From Microcaldota archaeon (GTDB lineage: Archaea > Micrarchaeota > Micrarchaeia > Norongarragalinales > UBA8480), in the NCBI GenBank assembly GCA_023246885.1, contig JAHFHN010000001.1, forward strand, positions 1-19,361: a stretch of DNA of 19,361 nt. The letters are read 5' to 3'. Position 1 is the first letter of the stretch. Each line of letters begins with the position of its first letter. Below are positions 7,004-14,293 of the stretch, piece by piece. The translations under genes were made by a program, and so were the position numbers. The notes under the pieces are model-generated. The model was not told where the DNA came from. It did not search any database and was given only the letters and a program-made list of their open reading frames with translations.

Positions 7004-7447
7004 ATGAAATACAATCTTTATGCAGTAGTTCTCGCATTAACACTATTACTTTCTGTGCCTTTAGCTAATGCTAACACTGAACGCTTAGACTTGGTGGAGA
7101 TACAAAACGCAGTTAACAACGGAGTTGTTCACATACCCCCAGTCGTAACCTATTTATTGGGAAATGAACGTGTAAACGTGTACTTAGCTGACCCTGAACC
7201 ATATACAATTGCCGCTGTTACTCAAAACGGAATGATAGTTGAGATATATGAAGGACTTGTGCCAAATCCAGGCATAAATGTTTACACTGATACCGCCACA
7301 ATCAGATCAATACAAAATGGAACAATTTCGTTCAATACTGCACGCAACACCGGGCGAGTACGCTACGAGTCAACTGCGCCAGTTACGATTATACAACTCA
7401 TACTTATAGAAAGCGTGAGTTCGCTTTTTGGCTTATTTGGAGCTTAG
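7004..7447 (+). CDS. Small secreted or membrane-anchored protein of unknown function
   Basis: A 147-residue protein beginning MKYNLYAVVLALTLLLSV, a clear signal peptide or anchor ending near residue 22 (LANANTE). The rest is rich in short beta-strand-like stretches (VNVYLAD, YTIAAVTQNGMIVEIYEG, INVYTDTATIRSIQNGTISF) and finishes with a hydrophobic helix (TIIQLILIESVSSLFGLF). The middle faintly recalls the SCP-2-like lipid-binding fold, with an 'INVYTDTATIRSIQNGTI' region and a following G-R-V strand, but this is weak. The frame is open back to a TTG at 6935 overlapping asd. I reject that start because it would bury the signal peptide behind a long basic stretch and place the TATA box inside the gene. 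Confidence 0.6.
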   Translation: MKYNLYAVVLALTLLLSVPLANANTERLDLVEIQNAVNNGVVHIPPVVTYLLGNERVNVYLADPEPYTIAAVTQNGMIVEIYEGLVPNPGINVYTDTATIRSIQNGTISFNTARNTGRVRYESTAPVTIIQLILIESVSSLFGLFGA

Positions 7448-7581
7448 GAAACAGCCACCCAGTAACATGGCTTAAAACCAGTAGGCTTTAATTATGACGC
7501 TACTTTTACAGCTAAGCTATAAAAACTTTGGCGGTATAGAGATAAAAAACGTTTAAAAAAATAAAGAAAATGAAGACGTAT

Positions 7582-7589
7582 AGAGGAGA
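7582..7589 (+). promoter_or_regulatory. Shine-Dalgarno sequence deciding the start of the HPF-like gene
   Basis: AGAGGAGA ends 6 nt before ATG 7596 and directly touches the alternative TTG 7590, so ATG 7596 is the better start. A TATA-like CTATAAAAA at 7517-7525 gives a leader of roughly 45 nt, unlike the mostly leaderless neighbours. Confidence 0.6.
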
Positions 7590-7595
7590 TTGGTT

Positions 7596-7976
7596 ATGGT
7601 GAAAGTAACAGTTAGCGGGTTAAAGTCAGAAGAACATATGTTTAAAGAGTCATTAGAACAAGAAGGACTTGCATTTGTCAGCAAGCTTGAAAAAGAGTTT
7701 AAGTTTACTCCAGAAGACGAATTGCACTTACAGATAAAGTCAAGCGTAGAGGGCAAAAAGAAGCGCTATCAAGTAAAAGCTAGGCTTACTTTACAAGGTA
7801 AGGTCCATACCGCAAGTGAGTTGGATAAAGACTTTAATCAAAATGAATGGGATTTAAATTTGGCCACTAAAGAAGCTCTTGGGGAATTGAAAAAAGTAGT
7901 TGAAAAATCCAAGTTTAAACCATTAAAAGGCTTAACTGAAGATGAAGCACTTGAAAAACGCGAACACGGCAACTGA
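7596..7976 (+). CDS. Small basic protein, possibly HPF/RaiA-like ribosome-associated
   Basis: A 126-residue soluble, highly charged protein. It has an alpha/beta pattern: a beta start (MVKVTVSGL), a long helix (FKESLEQEGLAFVSKLEKEF), strands LHLQIKSSV and YQVKARLTLQGKVHTA, then a helix (WDLNLATKEALGELKKVVEK) and a tail SKFKPLKGLTEDEALEK. The strand-helix-strand-strand-helix order with a 'Y-V-A-L-L-G-V--A' strand before a final helix is the arrangement of the S30AE/hibernation-promoting-factor domain. Matching residues are few, so this is a fold-level guess. It stands alone between the secreted protein and rpiB. Confidence 0.5.
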   Translation: MVKVTVSGLKSEEHMFKESLEQEGLAFVSKLEKEFKFTPEDELHLQIKSSVEGKKKRYQVKARLTLQGKVHTASELDKDFNQNEWDLNLATKEALGELKKVVEKSKFKPLKGLTEDEALEKREHGN

Positions 7977-8015
7977 GTGACTCTCTGCTTCGTTTAAGTA
8001 AATTAAAACAACTTA

Positions 8016-8025
8016 CTTTTAAATA
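8016..8025 (+). promoter_or_regulatory. TATA box of rpiB
   Basis: CTTTTAAATA lies 30-39 nt upstream of ATG 8055, with no Shine-Dalgarno-like sequence between them. Confidence 0.45.
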
Positions 8026-8054
8026 GCCGAAATCCGTTAACTATTGTATAATAT

Positions 8055-8531
8055 ATGGATTCAGCTATTTACATTGGCGCCGACCATGCAGGTTATGCGT
8101 TAAAGCAGCACTTACTACATAATTTATCCCACAAGTATAACATTATTGATTTAACGCCAGATTATATCGAAGGAGACGATTATCCCGATGTGGCGAAAAA
8201 AGTAGCGAATCGGGTTGCAAAAGAAAAAGCACGAGCAATATTATTGTGTGGCAGTGCTGAAGGAATGTGCATTGCAGCAAATAAAATAAAATCCATTCGC
8301 GCCATAGTTGCATTTAATGAAGAAGTAGCTTGCCTTACACGACAACACGATGACGCTAATATATTATGCCTATCTGGCGGGCAATTCTCAGAACCAAGTG
8401 CACGCAAATTGTTAAGGCCAATGCCAGTGCAAACCGCAGTAAATATAGTTAACACGTTTTTAACAACTAAGTTCAGCGGCCAAGAGAGACACGCGCGTAG
8501 AATAGCTAAAATAGCGGCATTAGAAAAATAA
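8055..8531 (+). CDS. rpiB: Ribose-5-phosphate isomerase B (RpiB/LacAB family)
   Basis: A 158-residue protein that interconverts ribose 5-phosphate and ribulose 5-phosphate. The substrate loop GADHAG (8-13) and DDYPDVA (41-47) are typical. The catalytic Cys-containing loop is CGSAEGMCIAANK (C65), with RQHDDANILCL (H98) following. In E. coli RpiB the loop reads CGTGIG, so the SAE in its centre is a local variant in the phosphate/ring-opening loop. It may alter substrate preference within the RpiB/LacAB family. The gene supplies the isomerase step that complements rpe and the transketolase genes downstream in the window, though in a separate transcript. Confidence 0.88.
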   Translation: MDSAIYIGADHAGYALKQHLLHNLSHKYNIIDLTPDYIEGDDYPDVAKKVANRVAKEKARAILLCGSAEGMCIAANKIKSIRAIVAFNEEVACLTRQHDDANILCLSGGQFSEPSARKLLRPMPVQTAVNIVNTFLTTKFSGQERHARRIAKIAALEK

Positions 8532-8546
8532 GAAACACTGCAGCGC

Positions 8547-8656
8547 TACGAAAATCACAGTTTTATTACCAATTTTTTAAGCACTTATGGCAATACTACT
8601 ATGAGTAATGCAAAAAACTAATTAGAAATATATTCAAAAATACAAATTGTGATTTT
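8547..8656. promoter_or_regulatory. lysA upstream region with operator-like motif and spaced inverted repeat
   Basis: The 127-bp gap before lysA contains TACGAAAATC (8547-8556), identical to 10 bases of the lrp-lysC palindrome. It also contains a 9-bp inverted repeat AAAATCACA (8551-8559) / TGTGATTTT (8648-8656) whose second arm ends just before the start codon. A TATA-like GAAATATATT lies at about 8625-8634. Confidence 0.35.
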
Positions 8657-8658
8657 AC

Positions 8659-9954
8659 ATGTGGAAAATTGAACCCCCCTTAGAAAACCGAAACGGTGAG
8701 TTATTTATCGATGGTTGCAGCGCAACGCAACTTGCAAAACAATACGGCACGCCACTATATGTAATGAGTGAAACGCGCATACGAGATAATTACCGACGCC
8801 TCAATGGAGCGTTTCAAAAACACTACGCGAATTTTAAGCTATATTATGCAATGAAGGCTAACAACAACCTAGCAGTGCTTAATATTCTGCGGCAAGAAGG
8901 TAGTGGCGTAGATTGTTCTGCACCTTGTGAGATATTCCTAGCGCTAAAAGCTGGATTCAAAAAAACAGATTTGCTGTACACTGGAAATTACAACACGCTT
9001 GACGAATTACGCTATGCAGCTGAAAATAACGTAACGATTAATTTAGACGACGTATCACTAGTTGACAAACTAGCAAGCGTAGCGGATCCGTCAGATGTTG
9101 CTGGGCTTTGTTTTCGTTTTAACCCGGGAATGGGAAGCAGTGGCATGGAAAAGTTAGTTTGTGCTGGCCCAGACGTGAAGTTTGGTATACTTGAAAATCG
9201 AATAGTTGATGCATACCAACGGGCAAAGAAGTTGGGTTTCCGCAATTTTGGTATTCATATGATGACGGGTTCAAATATACTTAATGCAAAATATTTCCCA
9301 AAAGTAGCTGAGATATTATTCGACACTGCTAGCACGATAAGACAAAAAGTTGGGATTGAATTTTCTTTTATTAACATTGGCGGTGGATTTGGCGTACCAT
9401 ATAAACCAAACGAAAAAAATCTAGATATCGAAGCAGTTGCAAAAATGGTTACTGATAAATTTAAAGAAAAAATTACAGACACTGGCGGTAAGCCACGATT
9501 GTTAATTGAACCAGGCAGATACATCGCATGCGATGCAGGAGTACTTTTAACCAGAGTACACCACGTAAAAAATACTGGCACAAAAACAATGGTCGGCACA
9601 GATGCAGGAATGAACACACTATTACGGCCAGCTCTTTACAATTCATATCACGAGATACTAATTGCAAATAAACTAAACGAAAAACAACAAGAAAAAATCA
9701 CAGTTACGGGGCAAGCATGTGAAAATACGGACCATCTTTGCCGCGATAGGGCAATGCCAAGAGTATCTGAAGGAGACGTACTCGCAGTTTTAAACGCAGG
9801 CGCATATGGATTCACTATGTCTTCCCACTATAATTCGCGCCCGCTTTCAGCAGAAGTGCTTGTACACAACGGAGAAAGCGAATTAATTCGAGAAGCAGAA
9901 GGCTTTGAAGACCTAGTAGGAAAACAAGAAGTACCACAACGATTACAAAAGTGA
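8659..9954 (+). CDS. lysA: Diaminopimelate decarboxylase
   Basis: A 431-residue PLP enzyme of the alanine-racemase-like TIM-barrel fold that decarboxylates meso-diaminopimelate to L-lysine. The PLP lysine is K66 in YYAMKANNN. SGVDCSAPCEI, the GIHMMTGSNI segment, FINIGGGFGVPY, and LLIEPGRYIACDAG follow in normal order. The C-terminal beta domain has GQACENTDHLCRD, the cysteine-glutamate motif contributed across the dimer, and GAYGFTMSSHYNSRP. It fits lysA better than arginine or ornithine decarboxylases because of the CE-D motif and the NSRPL ending. It pairs functionally with lysC and asd upstream, but dapA, dapB and the later diaminopimelate genes are not in the window. Confidence 0.93.
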   Translation: MWKIEPPLENRNGELFIDGCSATQLAKQYGTPLYVMSETRIRDNYRRLNGAFQKHYANFKLYYAMKANNNLAVLNILRQEGSGVDCSAPCEIFLALKAGFKKTDLLYTGNYNTLDELRYAAENNVTINLDDVSLVDKLASVADPSDVAGLCFRFNPGMGSSGMEKLVCAGPDVKFGILENRIVDAYQRAKKLGFRNFGIHMMTGSNILNAKYFPKVAEILFDTASTIRQKVGIEFSFINIGGGFGVPYKPNEKNLDIEAVAKMVTDKFKEKITDTGGKPRLLIEPGRYIACDAGVLLTRVHHVKNTGTKTMVGTDAGMNTLLRPALYNSYHEILIANKLNEKQQEKITVTGQACENTDHLCRDRAMPRVSEGDVLAVLNAGAYGFTMSSHYNSRPLSAEVLVHNGESELIREAEGFEDLVGKQEVPQRLQK

Positions 9955-9990
9955 AAAACGAAAACAAGCAAAAAGCGTATGCGTGAAATA

Positions 9991-10028
9991 ATTACGAAAA
10001 AATAGCAAATGCACTCTAATTAAAAGTT
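9991..10028 (+). promoter_or_regulatory. Promoter of the swivel-rpe-tkt operon with operator-like half-site
   Basis: ATTACGAAAA (9991-10000) repeats the left 10 bases of the lrp-lysC palindrome. TAATTAAAAGTTT (10018-10030) is a TATA-like element about 21-33 nt before ATG 10051. Confidence 0.4.
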
Positions 10029-10050
10029 TGATAAGCGTAAAGTTTACCAT

Positions 10051-11484
10051 ATGGAACCAGAGTATGAACTGTTTGTAGAAGATCGTAACGTAACTCCATT
10101 TTTATTGCACAATGTAAGTCGCTCAATAGCGGAGCGCAGCACAAAGTATTTTGGCAAAACACCTTCGGACATACTTCAATTTACCGAAGGCAAAGTAAAA
10201 TGGTACGCGCATTCAAAAGAGTTTGAGCAATATGCAAAGCTTATTACCAGCGTAGTTTGTGATAAACCAGAAACACTGATAGAATTCAATCGTTCGTACA
10301 AAAAAGCTATTGAAGAGATGCGTGCGTTTAGTAAAAAGTTATACGTCCGCAATTTAACGAAATTAAGCACAGCAGAGCTATGGGAAATTTATTTATCTGG
10401 AGTAGAAAAATACGAAAAAGTGTACGAGTATGGAATTATTCCGTTTTTTGCTGACAGCGGCCAAACATCACAACTAAGCGCTAATCTTAAAGAAAAACTA
10501 TCTCATTACACTAAAGACGCTAATATAGCATTCATTACGCTTTCAAATCCAGATAAGCCATCTCAAATGTTATTAGAAGAAAAAAACCTCATGCAACTTG
10601 CATTAGATTCAAATAATGTAAATCAAAATTCTTCTGCAATAAAAAAACATCAAAAAGAATTTTTTTGGCTAACTTTTGGGTACGAAGGCCCAATTTATTC
10701 AATTGAAGAGATTTGGAAACGCATTTGTGAATTACGACAAAATAAAGATTTGAAAGAATTACTTGAAAAAAATAAAAATTACGCTTTTGAAGTAAAAAAA
10801 GAACAGCTAGAACTTTTATCAAAACTTAAGTTGAACAAAAAAATAATGCAAGCGTTTAGGATAACGCGCGAATGGATGCTGTTTAAAGAATTACGTAAAG
10901 CCTCATTTTTTGCCGCTTATGTTGGCTTTGATCGACTAGCAGGGGAAATAGCAAAACGGTTAACTGTATCAAAATCTGACGTTAAATTTTTAACAAAAGA
11001 AGAACTTAAGAGTGCATTATTTGAAAATACTTTTCCTTCTGATTTAAAACAACGTAAAATTAACTCAATCTACTATTACAAAAACGGAAAATTCAACATA
11101 ATTACTGGCACGGAAGCACAAGAATTCATTAAAGATAACATTAAACCGACGGAAGAAGAAAATCAAAGCATAATTCGCGGGCAAGTCGCTTTTCCTGGAA
11201 TAATAAAAGGTACAGTGAAAATCGTAAATGAACCTAGCGACATGGCGAAAATGCAAGATGGCGATATTCTAGTTAGTTCTGCAACTAATCCTAATTTATT
11301 ACCCGCAATGAAAAAAGCAGTTGCTTTTGTCACAAACGTTGGCGGAATAACTTGCCACGCTGCAATTGTTGCGCGAGAAATGAAAAAACCGTGCGTAATA
11401 GGAACAAAAATTGCAACAAAGTTATTAAAAGACGGCGATTTAATTGAAGTAAACGCTGATATCGGCGAAGTGCGTAAATTATGA
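10051..11484 (+). CDS. Protein with C-terminal phosphohistidine (PEP-utilising) swivel domain
   Basis: A 477-residue protein. The C-terminal 105 residues are a clear PEP-utilising mobile domain: GQVAFPGIIKGTVKIV (378-392), DGDILVSSATNPNLLPAM and GGITCHAAIVARE (431-443), with phosphohistidine H436. In PEP synthase and pyruvate phosphate dikinase, such a domain carries phosphate between an ATP-grasp domain and a PEP/pyruvate barrel. Both are absent here. The first 370 residues are mostly helical (for example WEIYLSGVEKYEKVYEYGII) and match no family I recognise. It could be an orphan phosphocarrier, or use a partner kinase encoded elsewhere. The last codons overlap rpe by ATGA, so it heads a pentose-phosphate operon. 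Confidence 0.8.
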   Translation: MEPEYELFVEDRNVTPFLLHNVSRSIAERSTKYFGKTPSDILQFTEGKVKWYAHSKEFEQYAKLITSVVCDKPETLIEFNRSYKKAIEEMRAFSKKLYVRNLTKLSTAELWEIYLSGVEKYEKVYEYGIIPFFADSGQTSQLSANLKEKLSHYTKDANIAFITLSNPDKPSQMLLEEKNLMQLALDSNNVNQNSSAIKKHQKEFFWLTFGYEGPIYSIEEIWKRICELRQNKDLKELLEKNKNYAFEVKKEQLELLSKLKLNKKIMQAFRITREWMLFKELRKASFFAAYVGFDRLAGEIAKRLTVSKSDVKFLTKEELKSALFENTFPSDLKQRKINSIYYYKNGKFNIITGTEAQEFIKDNIKPTEEENQSIIRGQVAFPGIIKGTVKIVNEPSDMAKMQDGDILVSSATNPNLLPAMKKAVAFVTNVGGITCHAAIVAREMKKPCVIGTKIATKLLKDGDLIEVNADIGEVRKL

Positions 11485-12134
11485 AAATGAAACTTGTCCC
11501 TTCACTTTTAGCTGCTTCACATAGCTTTACACAAATGAAAAAACAATTGGCACCATTGGTTAAACGAGGTTTAATCGACGCAGTGCATGTAGACGTTATG
11601 GATGGAGAGTTTGTTGAGAATTACACATTAGATTGGCTTAATGCTGAGCTAGTTGCAAAATTACGCAAGGCTTTTCCAAAGCTTTTCATTGAAGTTCACT
11701 TAATGGTGCACGCTCCATCAAGTTATTTTGATGAGTTTGCAAAAGCGGGTGCAAATCGAATTTGGGTTCACGTTGAATCAATTGACAACGAAAAAAACTT
11801 GAATAATGGCTTGAAAAAGCATAAAAAAGTGGAATTCGGGCCAGCGCTTAACCCAGAAACCCGAATTTCTACACTTAAAGGCAACTTAAGAAGCGTATTG
11901 ATAATGTCAGTTCATCCAGGTAAAGGCGGGCAAAGATTAATTCCAGCTACATTAACAAAAGTAAAGCAGTTACGCAAGCGTTTTCCATTAATGACTATTT
12001 CAATTGATGGCGGCGTTGATGTTAAAGACATTAAGCAAATTGAAAAGGCAGGCGCGAGCGAAGCAGTGTGCGGTACAGCAGTTTTCAAGGGAAACGACGT
12101 GCAAAATGTTTTGCGCTTAGAACGCCAACTTTAA
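11481..12134 (+). CDS. rpe: Ribulose-phosphate 3-epimerase
   Basis: A 217-residue TIM-barrel metalloenzyme that interconverts ribulose 5-phosphate and xylulose 5-phosphate. It has VPSLLAAS (6-13), the metal ligands H36 and D38 in AVHVDVMDGEFVEN, H73 in VHLMVHAP, D176 in SIDGGVD, and the phosphate-binding GTAVF. The catalytic loop reads MSVHPGKGGQ rather than the usual MSVNPGFGGQ. The first ATG (11481) overlaps the upstream stop by 4 bp. ATG 11487 (MKLVPS) is an equally possible start. The gene is followed after 25 bp by the transketolase genes that consume its product. Confidence 0.92.
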   Translation: MKMKLVPSLLAASHSFTQMKKQLAPLVKRGLIDAVHVDVMDGEFVENYTLDWLNAELVAKLRKAFPKLFIEVHLMVHAPSSYFDEFAKAGANRIWVHVESIDNEKNLNNGLKKHKKVEFGPALNPETRISTLKGNLRSVLIMSVHPGKGGQRLIPATLTKVKQLRKRFPLMTISIDGGVDVKDIKQIEKAGASEAVCGTAVFKGNDVQNVLRLERQL

Positions 12135-12159
12135 ATTAAGCGAAATCGTAAGCGATTAT

Positions 12160-13014
12160 ATGCAATTTAAGAAAATAACCAGCGAAAAACAATTGAAATT
12201 AATTGCTAATTCTATTCGCCAAAACATCATTAAATCACTAGTGGAAGCTAAAAGTGGCCATAGTGCTGGCCCGCTTGGGATGACAGATGTTTTTACTGCG
12301 CTTTATTTCAACGTGTTAAAGCATGATCCAAATAAACCAGAGTGGCCGGAGCGAGACAAGGTTGTGTTATCAAATGGCCACATTTGTCCAGTTTGGTACG
12401 CTACACTTGCACAAGCCGGTTATTTCCCAGTTGAAGAATTAAAAACACTGCGCAAGTTAGGCTCACGCTTGCAAGGTCACCCACATTATTGGGAGCCAGC
12501 TGGAATAGAAAATAGCGCCGGCCCACTTGCGCAAGGCGCTTCAATTGCAATTGGAATGGCACTTGCGGCAAAAATGAATAAAGCAAAAAATCGCATTTAT
12601 TGTCTCACTAGCGATGGTGAACACGAAGAAGGCCAATTCATGGAAGCAATGATGTTTGCTGGAAACAACCATTTAGATAACTTGTGTTTTGTAGTGGATA
12701 GAAATAATATTCAAATAGATGGCGATACTGAAAACATCATGTCGCTTGAGCCACTTGCAGATAAGTACCGGGCATTCAAATGGCACGTCATTGAAGTCGA
12801 CGGGCATAACCTCGAACACATAATTGATGCATTTGAAGAGACAAAAACAATTCACAATATGCCAACAGTTATTATCGCCCACACTATTCCGGGTAAAGGC
12901 GTTTCATTCATGGAAAACGACTACCAGTGGCACGGTAAACCACCTACAGTCGAACAAGCACAAGTTGCACTTATAGAATTGGAAGCTGAAAGAAAAGAAA
13001 TTCAAGAAGAGTAA
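12160..13014 (+). CDS. Transketolase, N-terminal (thiamine diphosphate-binding) subunit
   Basis: A 284-residue protein equal to the first third of bacterial transketolase. It contains H34 in SGHSAGPLG, H73 in SNGHICPVWYA, GHPHYWEPAGIENSAGPLAQG, and the TPP/Mg motif SDGEHEEGQFMEA...DRNN (151-183), with D152 and N182/N183 as metal ligands. The common GDGE reads SDGE, as in several archaeal split enzymes. Transketolase moves two-carbon units between sugar phosphates. The active enzyme is expected to be a complex with the next gene product, since the split form is normal in archaea and not a frameshift: each half has its own start and stop with a 12-bp gap. Confidence 0.92.
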   Translation: MQFKKITSEKQLKLIANSIRQNIIKSLVEAKSGHSAGPLGMTDVFTALYFNVLKHDPNKPEWPERDKVVLSNGHICPVWYATLAQAGYFPVEELKTLRKLGSRLQGHPHYWEPAGIENSAGPLAQGASIAIGMALAAKMNKAKNRIYCLTSDGEHEEGQFMEAMMFAGNNHLDNLCFVVDRNNIQIDGDTENIMSLEPLADKYRAFKWHVIEVDGHNLEHIIDAFEETKTIHNMPTVIIAHTIPGKGVSFMENDYQWHGKPPTVEQAQVALIELEAERKEIQEE

Positions 13015-13026
13015 GAGTGGGATAAA

Positions 13027-14013
13027 ATGAAACTCAATCAAAAAATAAAACTTAATTCAAAATTGTTCGGCGACGTTGACAAAGTGCCAACGCGCGACGG
13101 GTATGGCAAAGGGTTAGTTGAACTAGGTGAAAAAAACAAAGACGTCGTTGTGCTATGTGCGGATCTTACTGAATCAACGCGTAGTAACTGGTTTAAAGAA
13201 AAGTATCCGGAGCGATTCGTCGAAGTTGGCGTAGCTGAACAGAACATGATGGGGATAGCTGCTGGAATGGCATTAAGCGGCAAAGTACCCTTTGTGAGTT
13301 CATACGCCGTGTTTTCACCTGGCAGGAACTGGGACCAGCTGCGTGTAAGCGTGTGCTACACCAATGCCAACGTAAAAATTGGCGGCATGCATGCAGGAAT
13401 CTCAGTTGGACCCGATGGAGCAACACACCAAGCACTGGAAGACATAAGCATTACGCGTTGTTTACCAAACTTAACCGTAATAGTGCCATGTGATTGGATT
13501 CAAGGCAAAAAAGCAACAATTGCAGCTGGACAAGCAACTGGCCCGCATTATTTACGCTTTGGACGAGAAAAAACACCAACAATAACTTGTGAAGAAACGC
13601 CTTTTGAAATTGGAAAAGCAGATGTTTATGCAGATGGCGACGACGTTGCATTAATAGCAACTGGCACAATGGTTTATGAGTCACTCGTTGCTGCAAAAGA
13701 ACTGGAAAAACTGGGAATAAGCGCCGCGGTTGTAAATTGCCATACAATTAAGCCCATTGACGTAAAAACAATCACAGAAGTGGCAAAGAAATGCGGGGCA
13801 GTTATTACAGTTGAAGAACATCAAATAAACGGCGGGCTCGGAAGCGCAGTTGCTGAAGTACTTGTAGAAAATCACCCGATTCCAATGAAAAGAATTGGCA
13901 TGTTGGATACTTTTGGCGAAAGCGGCTCTCCAGATGAATTATTTAAAAAATATAAGATGAACTCAAGCGAAATCGTGAAACAAGCAATGCAAATAGTGAA
14001 AACGAAAAAATGA
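13027..14013 (+). CDS. Transketolase, C-terminal (pyrimidine-binding and TK-C) subunit
   Basis: A 328-residue partner of the preceding subunit. It has LCADLTEST (43-51), the catalytic glutamate E71 in VGVAEQNM that activates thiamine diphosphate, FVSSYAVFSPGRNWDQLR, the HAGISVGPDGATHQALEDI segment, and a C-terminal transketolase_C domain (about 200-320) with ALIATGTMV and VEEHQINGGLGSAVAEV. The purine-rich AAGAGTGGGAT before the ATG may serve as a ribosome binding site. Its stop codon overlaps the start of the 48-residue Cys-rich gene by ATGA. It closes the set of pentose-phosphate enzymes in this operon. DXP synthase was considered, but the separate subunits and the pathway context favour transketolase. 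Confidence 0.92.
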   Translation: MKLNQKIKLNSKLFGDVDKVPTRDGYGKGLVELGEKNKDVVVLCADLTESTRSNWFKEKYPERFVEVGVAEQNMMGIAAGMALSGKVPFVSSYAVFSPGRNWDQLRVSVCYTNANVKIGGMHAGISVGPDGATHQALEDISITRCLPNLTVIVPCDWIQGKKATIAAGQATGPHYLRFGREKTPTITCEETPFEIGKADVYADGDDVALIATGTMVYESLVAAKELEKLGISAAVVNCHTIKPIDVKTITEVAKKCGAVITVEEHQINGGLGSAVAEVLVENHPIPMKRIGMLDTFGESGSPDELFKKYKMNSSEIVKQAMQIVKTKK

Positions 14014-14156
14014 AAAAAACAACTCTAACAAAAAAACAATGCGCGAATTGCGGCTACAAACACGTTCACTTACATGGCGGGAAATGCCCAATGTGTAAAC
14101 CGTGCAGTAAATGCAAGAAAAAATTACACGAGTGCATATGCCACGAAGGAGAATAA
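14010..14156 (+). CDS. 48-residue Cys-rich zinc-finger-like protein
   Basis: A short open frame starts within the transketolase stop (ATGA overlap). It encodes MKKTTLTKKQ, CANCGYKHVHLHGGKCPMC, then KPCSKCKKKLHECICHEGE. Eight cysteines occur as CxxC (11/14), CxxC (26/29), CxxC (32/35) and CxC (42/44), with histidines at 18, 20, 22, 40 and 45. The CxxC-x11-CxxC spacing is that of a zinc ribbon, and the later cysteines could complete a second site. The translational coupling and regular cysteine spacing make it a real gene rather than chance. The function is unknown. A DNA, RNA or protein-binding adaptor is possible. Confidence 0.75.
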   Translation: MKKTTLTKKQCANCGYKHVHLHGGKCPMCKPCSKCKKKLHECICHEGE

Positions 14157-14199
14157 AAAATAGCAAAAGAAAAAATTGAAAACAAAAAGAAGAAAAAAA

Positions 14200-14229
14200 T
14201 GTAAAAGATTTACAATTTTTTATATTTTT
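14200..14229 (+). terminator. Hairpin plus T-tract after the pentose operon
   Basis: TGTAAA-AGA-TTTACA (14200-14214) forms a 6-bp stem followed by T6 and further T-rich sequence to 14229. It lies 44 bp after the Cys-rich gene. The stem is AT-rich, so the T-tract alone may be the signal. Confidence 0.4.
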
Positions 14230-14270
14230 CACGCATAGGCTTTTATTCTATTGATGTATTCTGATATTAT

Positions 14271-14288
14271 CGTTTTAAAACGAGGTGA
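14271..14288 (+). promoter_or_regulatory. Palindrome CGTTTTAAAACG overlapping the Shine-Dalgarno of the Lys-rich peptide gene
   Basis: A perfect 12-bp palindrome (14271-14282) runs into GAGGTGA (14282-14288), a strong ribosome binding site 5 nt before TTG 14294. A TATA-like GCTTTTATTC at about 14239-14248 suggests the palindrome is in the short leader or at the transcript start. Confidence 0.45.
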
Positions 14289-14293
14289 ATAAA

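Noticed and set aside
12160..14013. Transketolase broken by a frameshift
   Set aside because: The two halves have separate starts, stops and a 12-bp spacer, the normal split arrangement in archaea.
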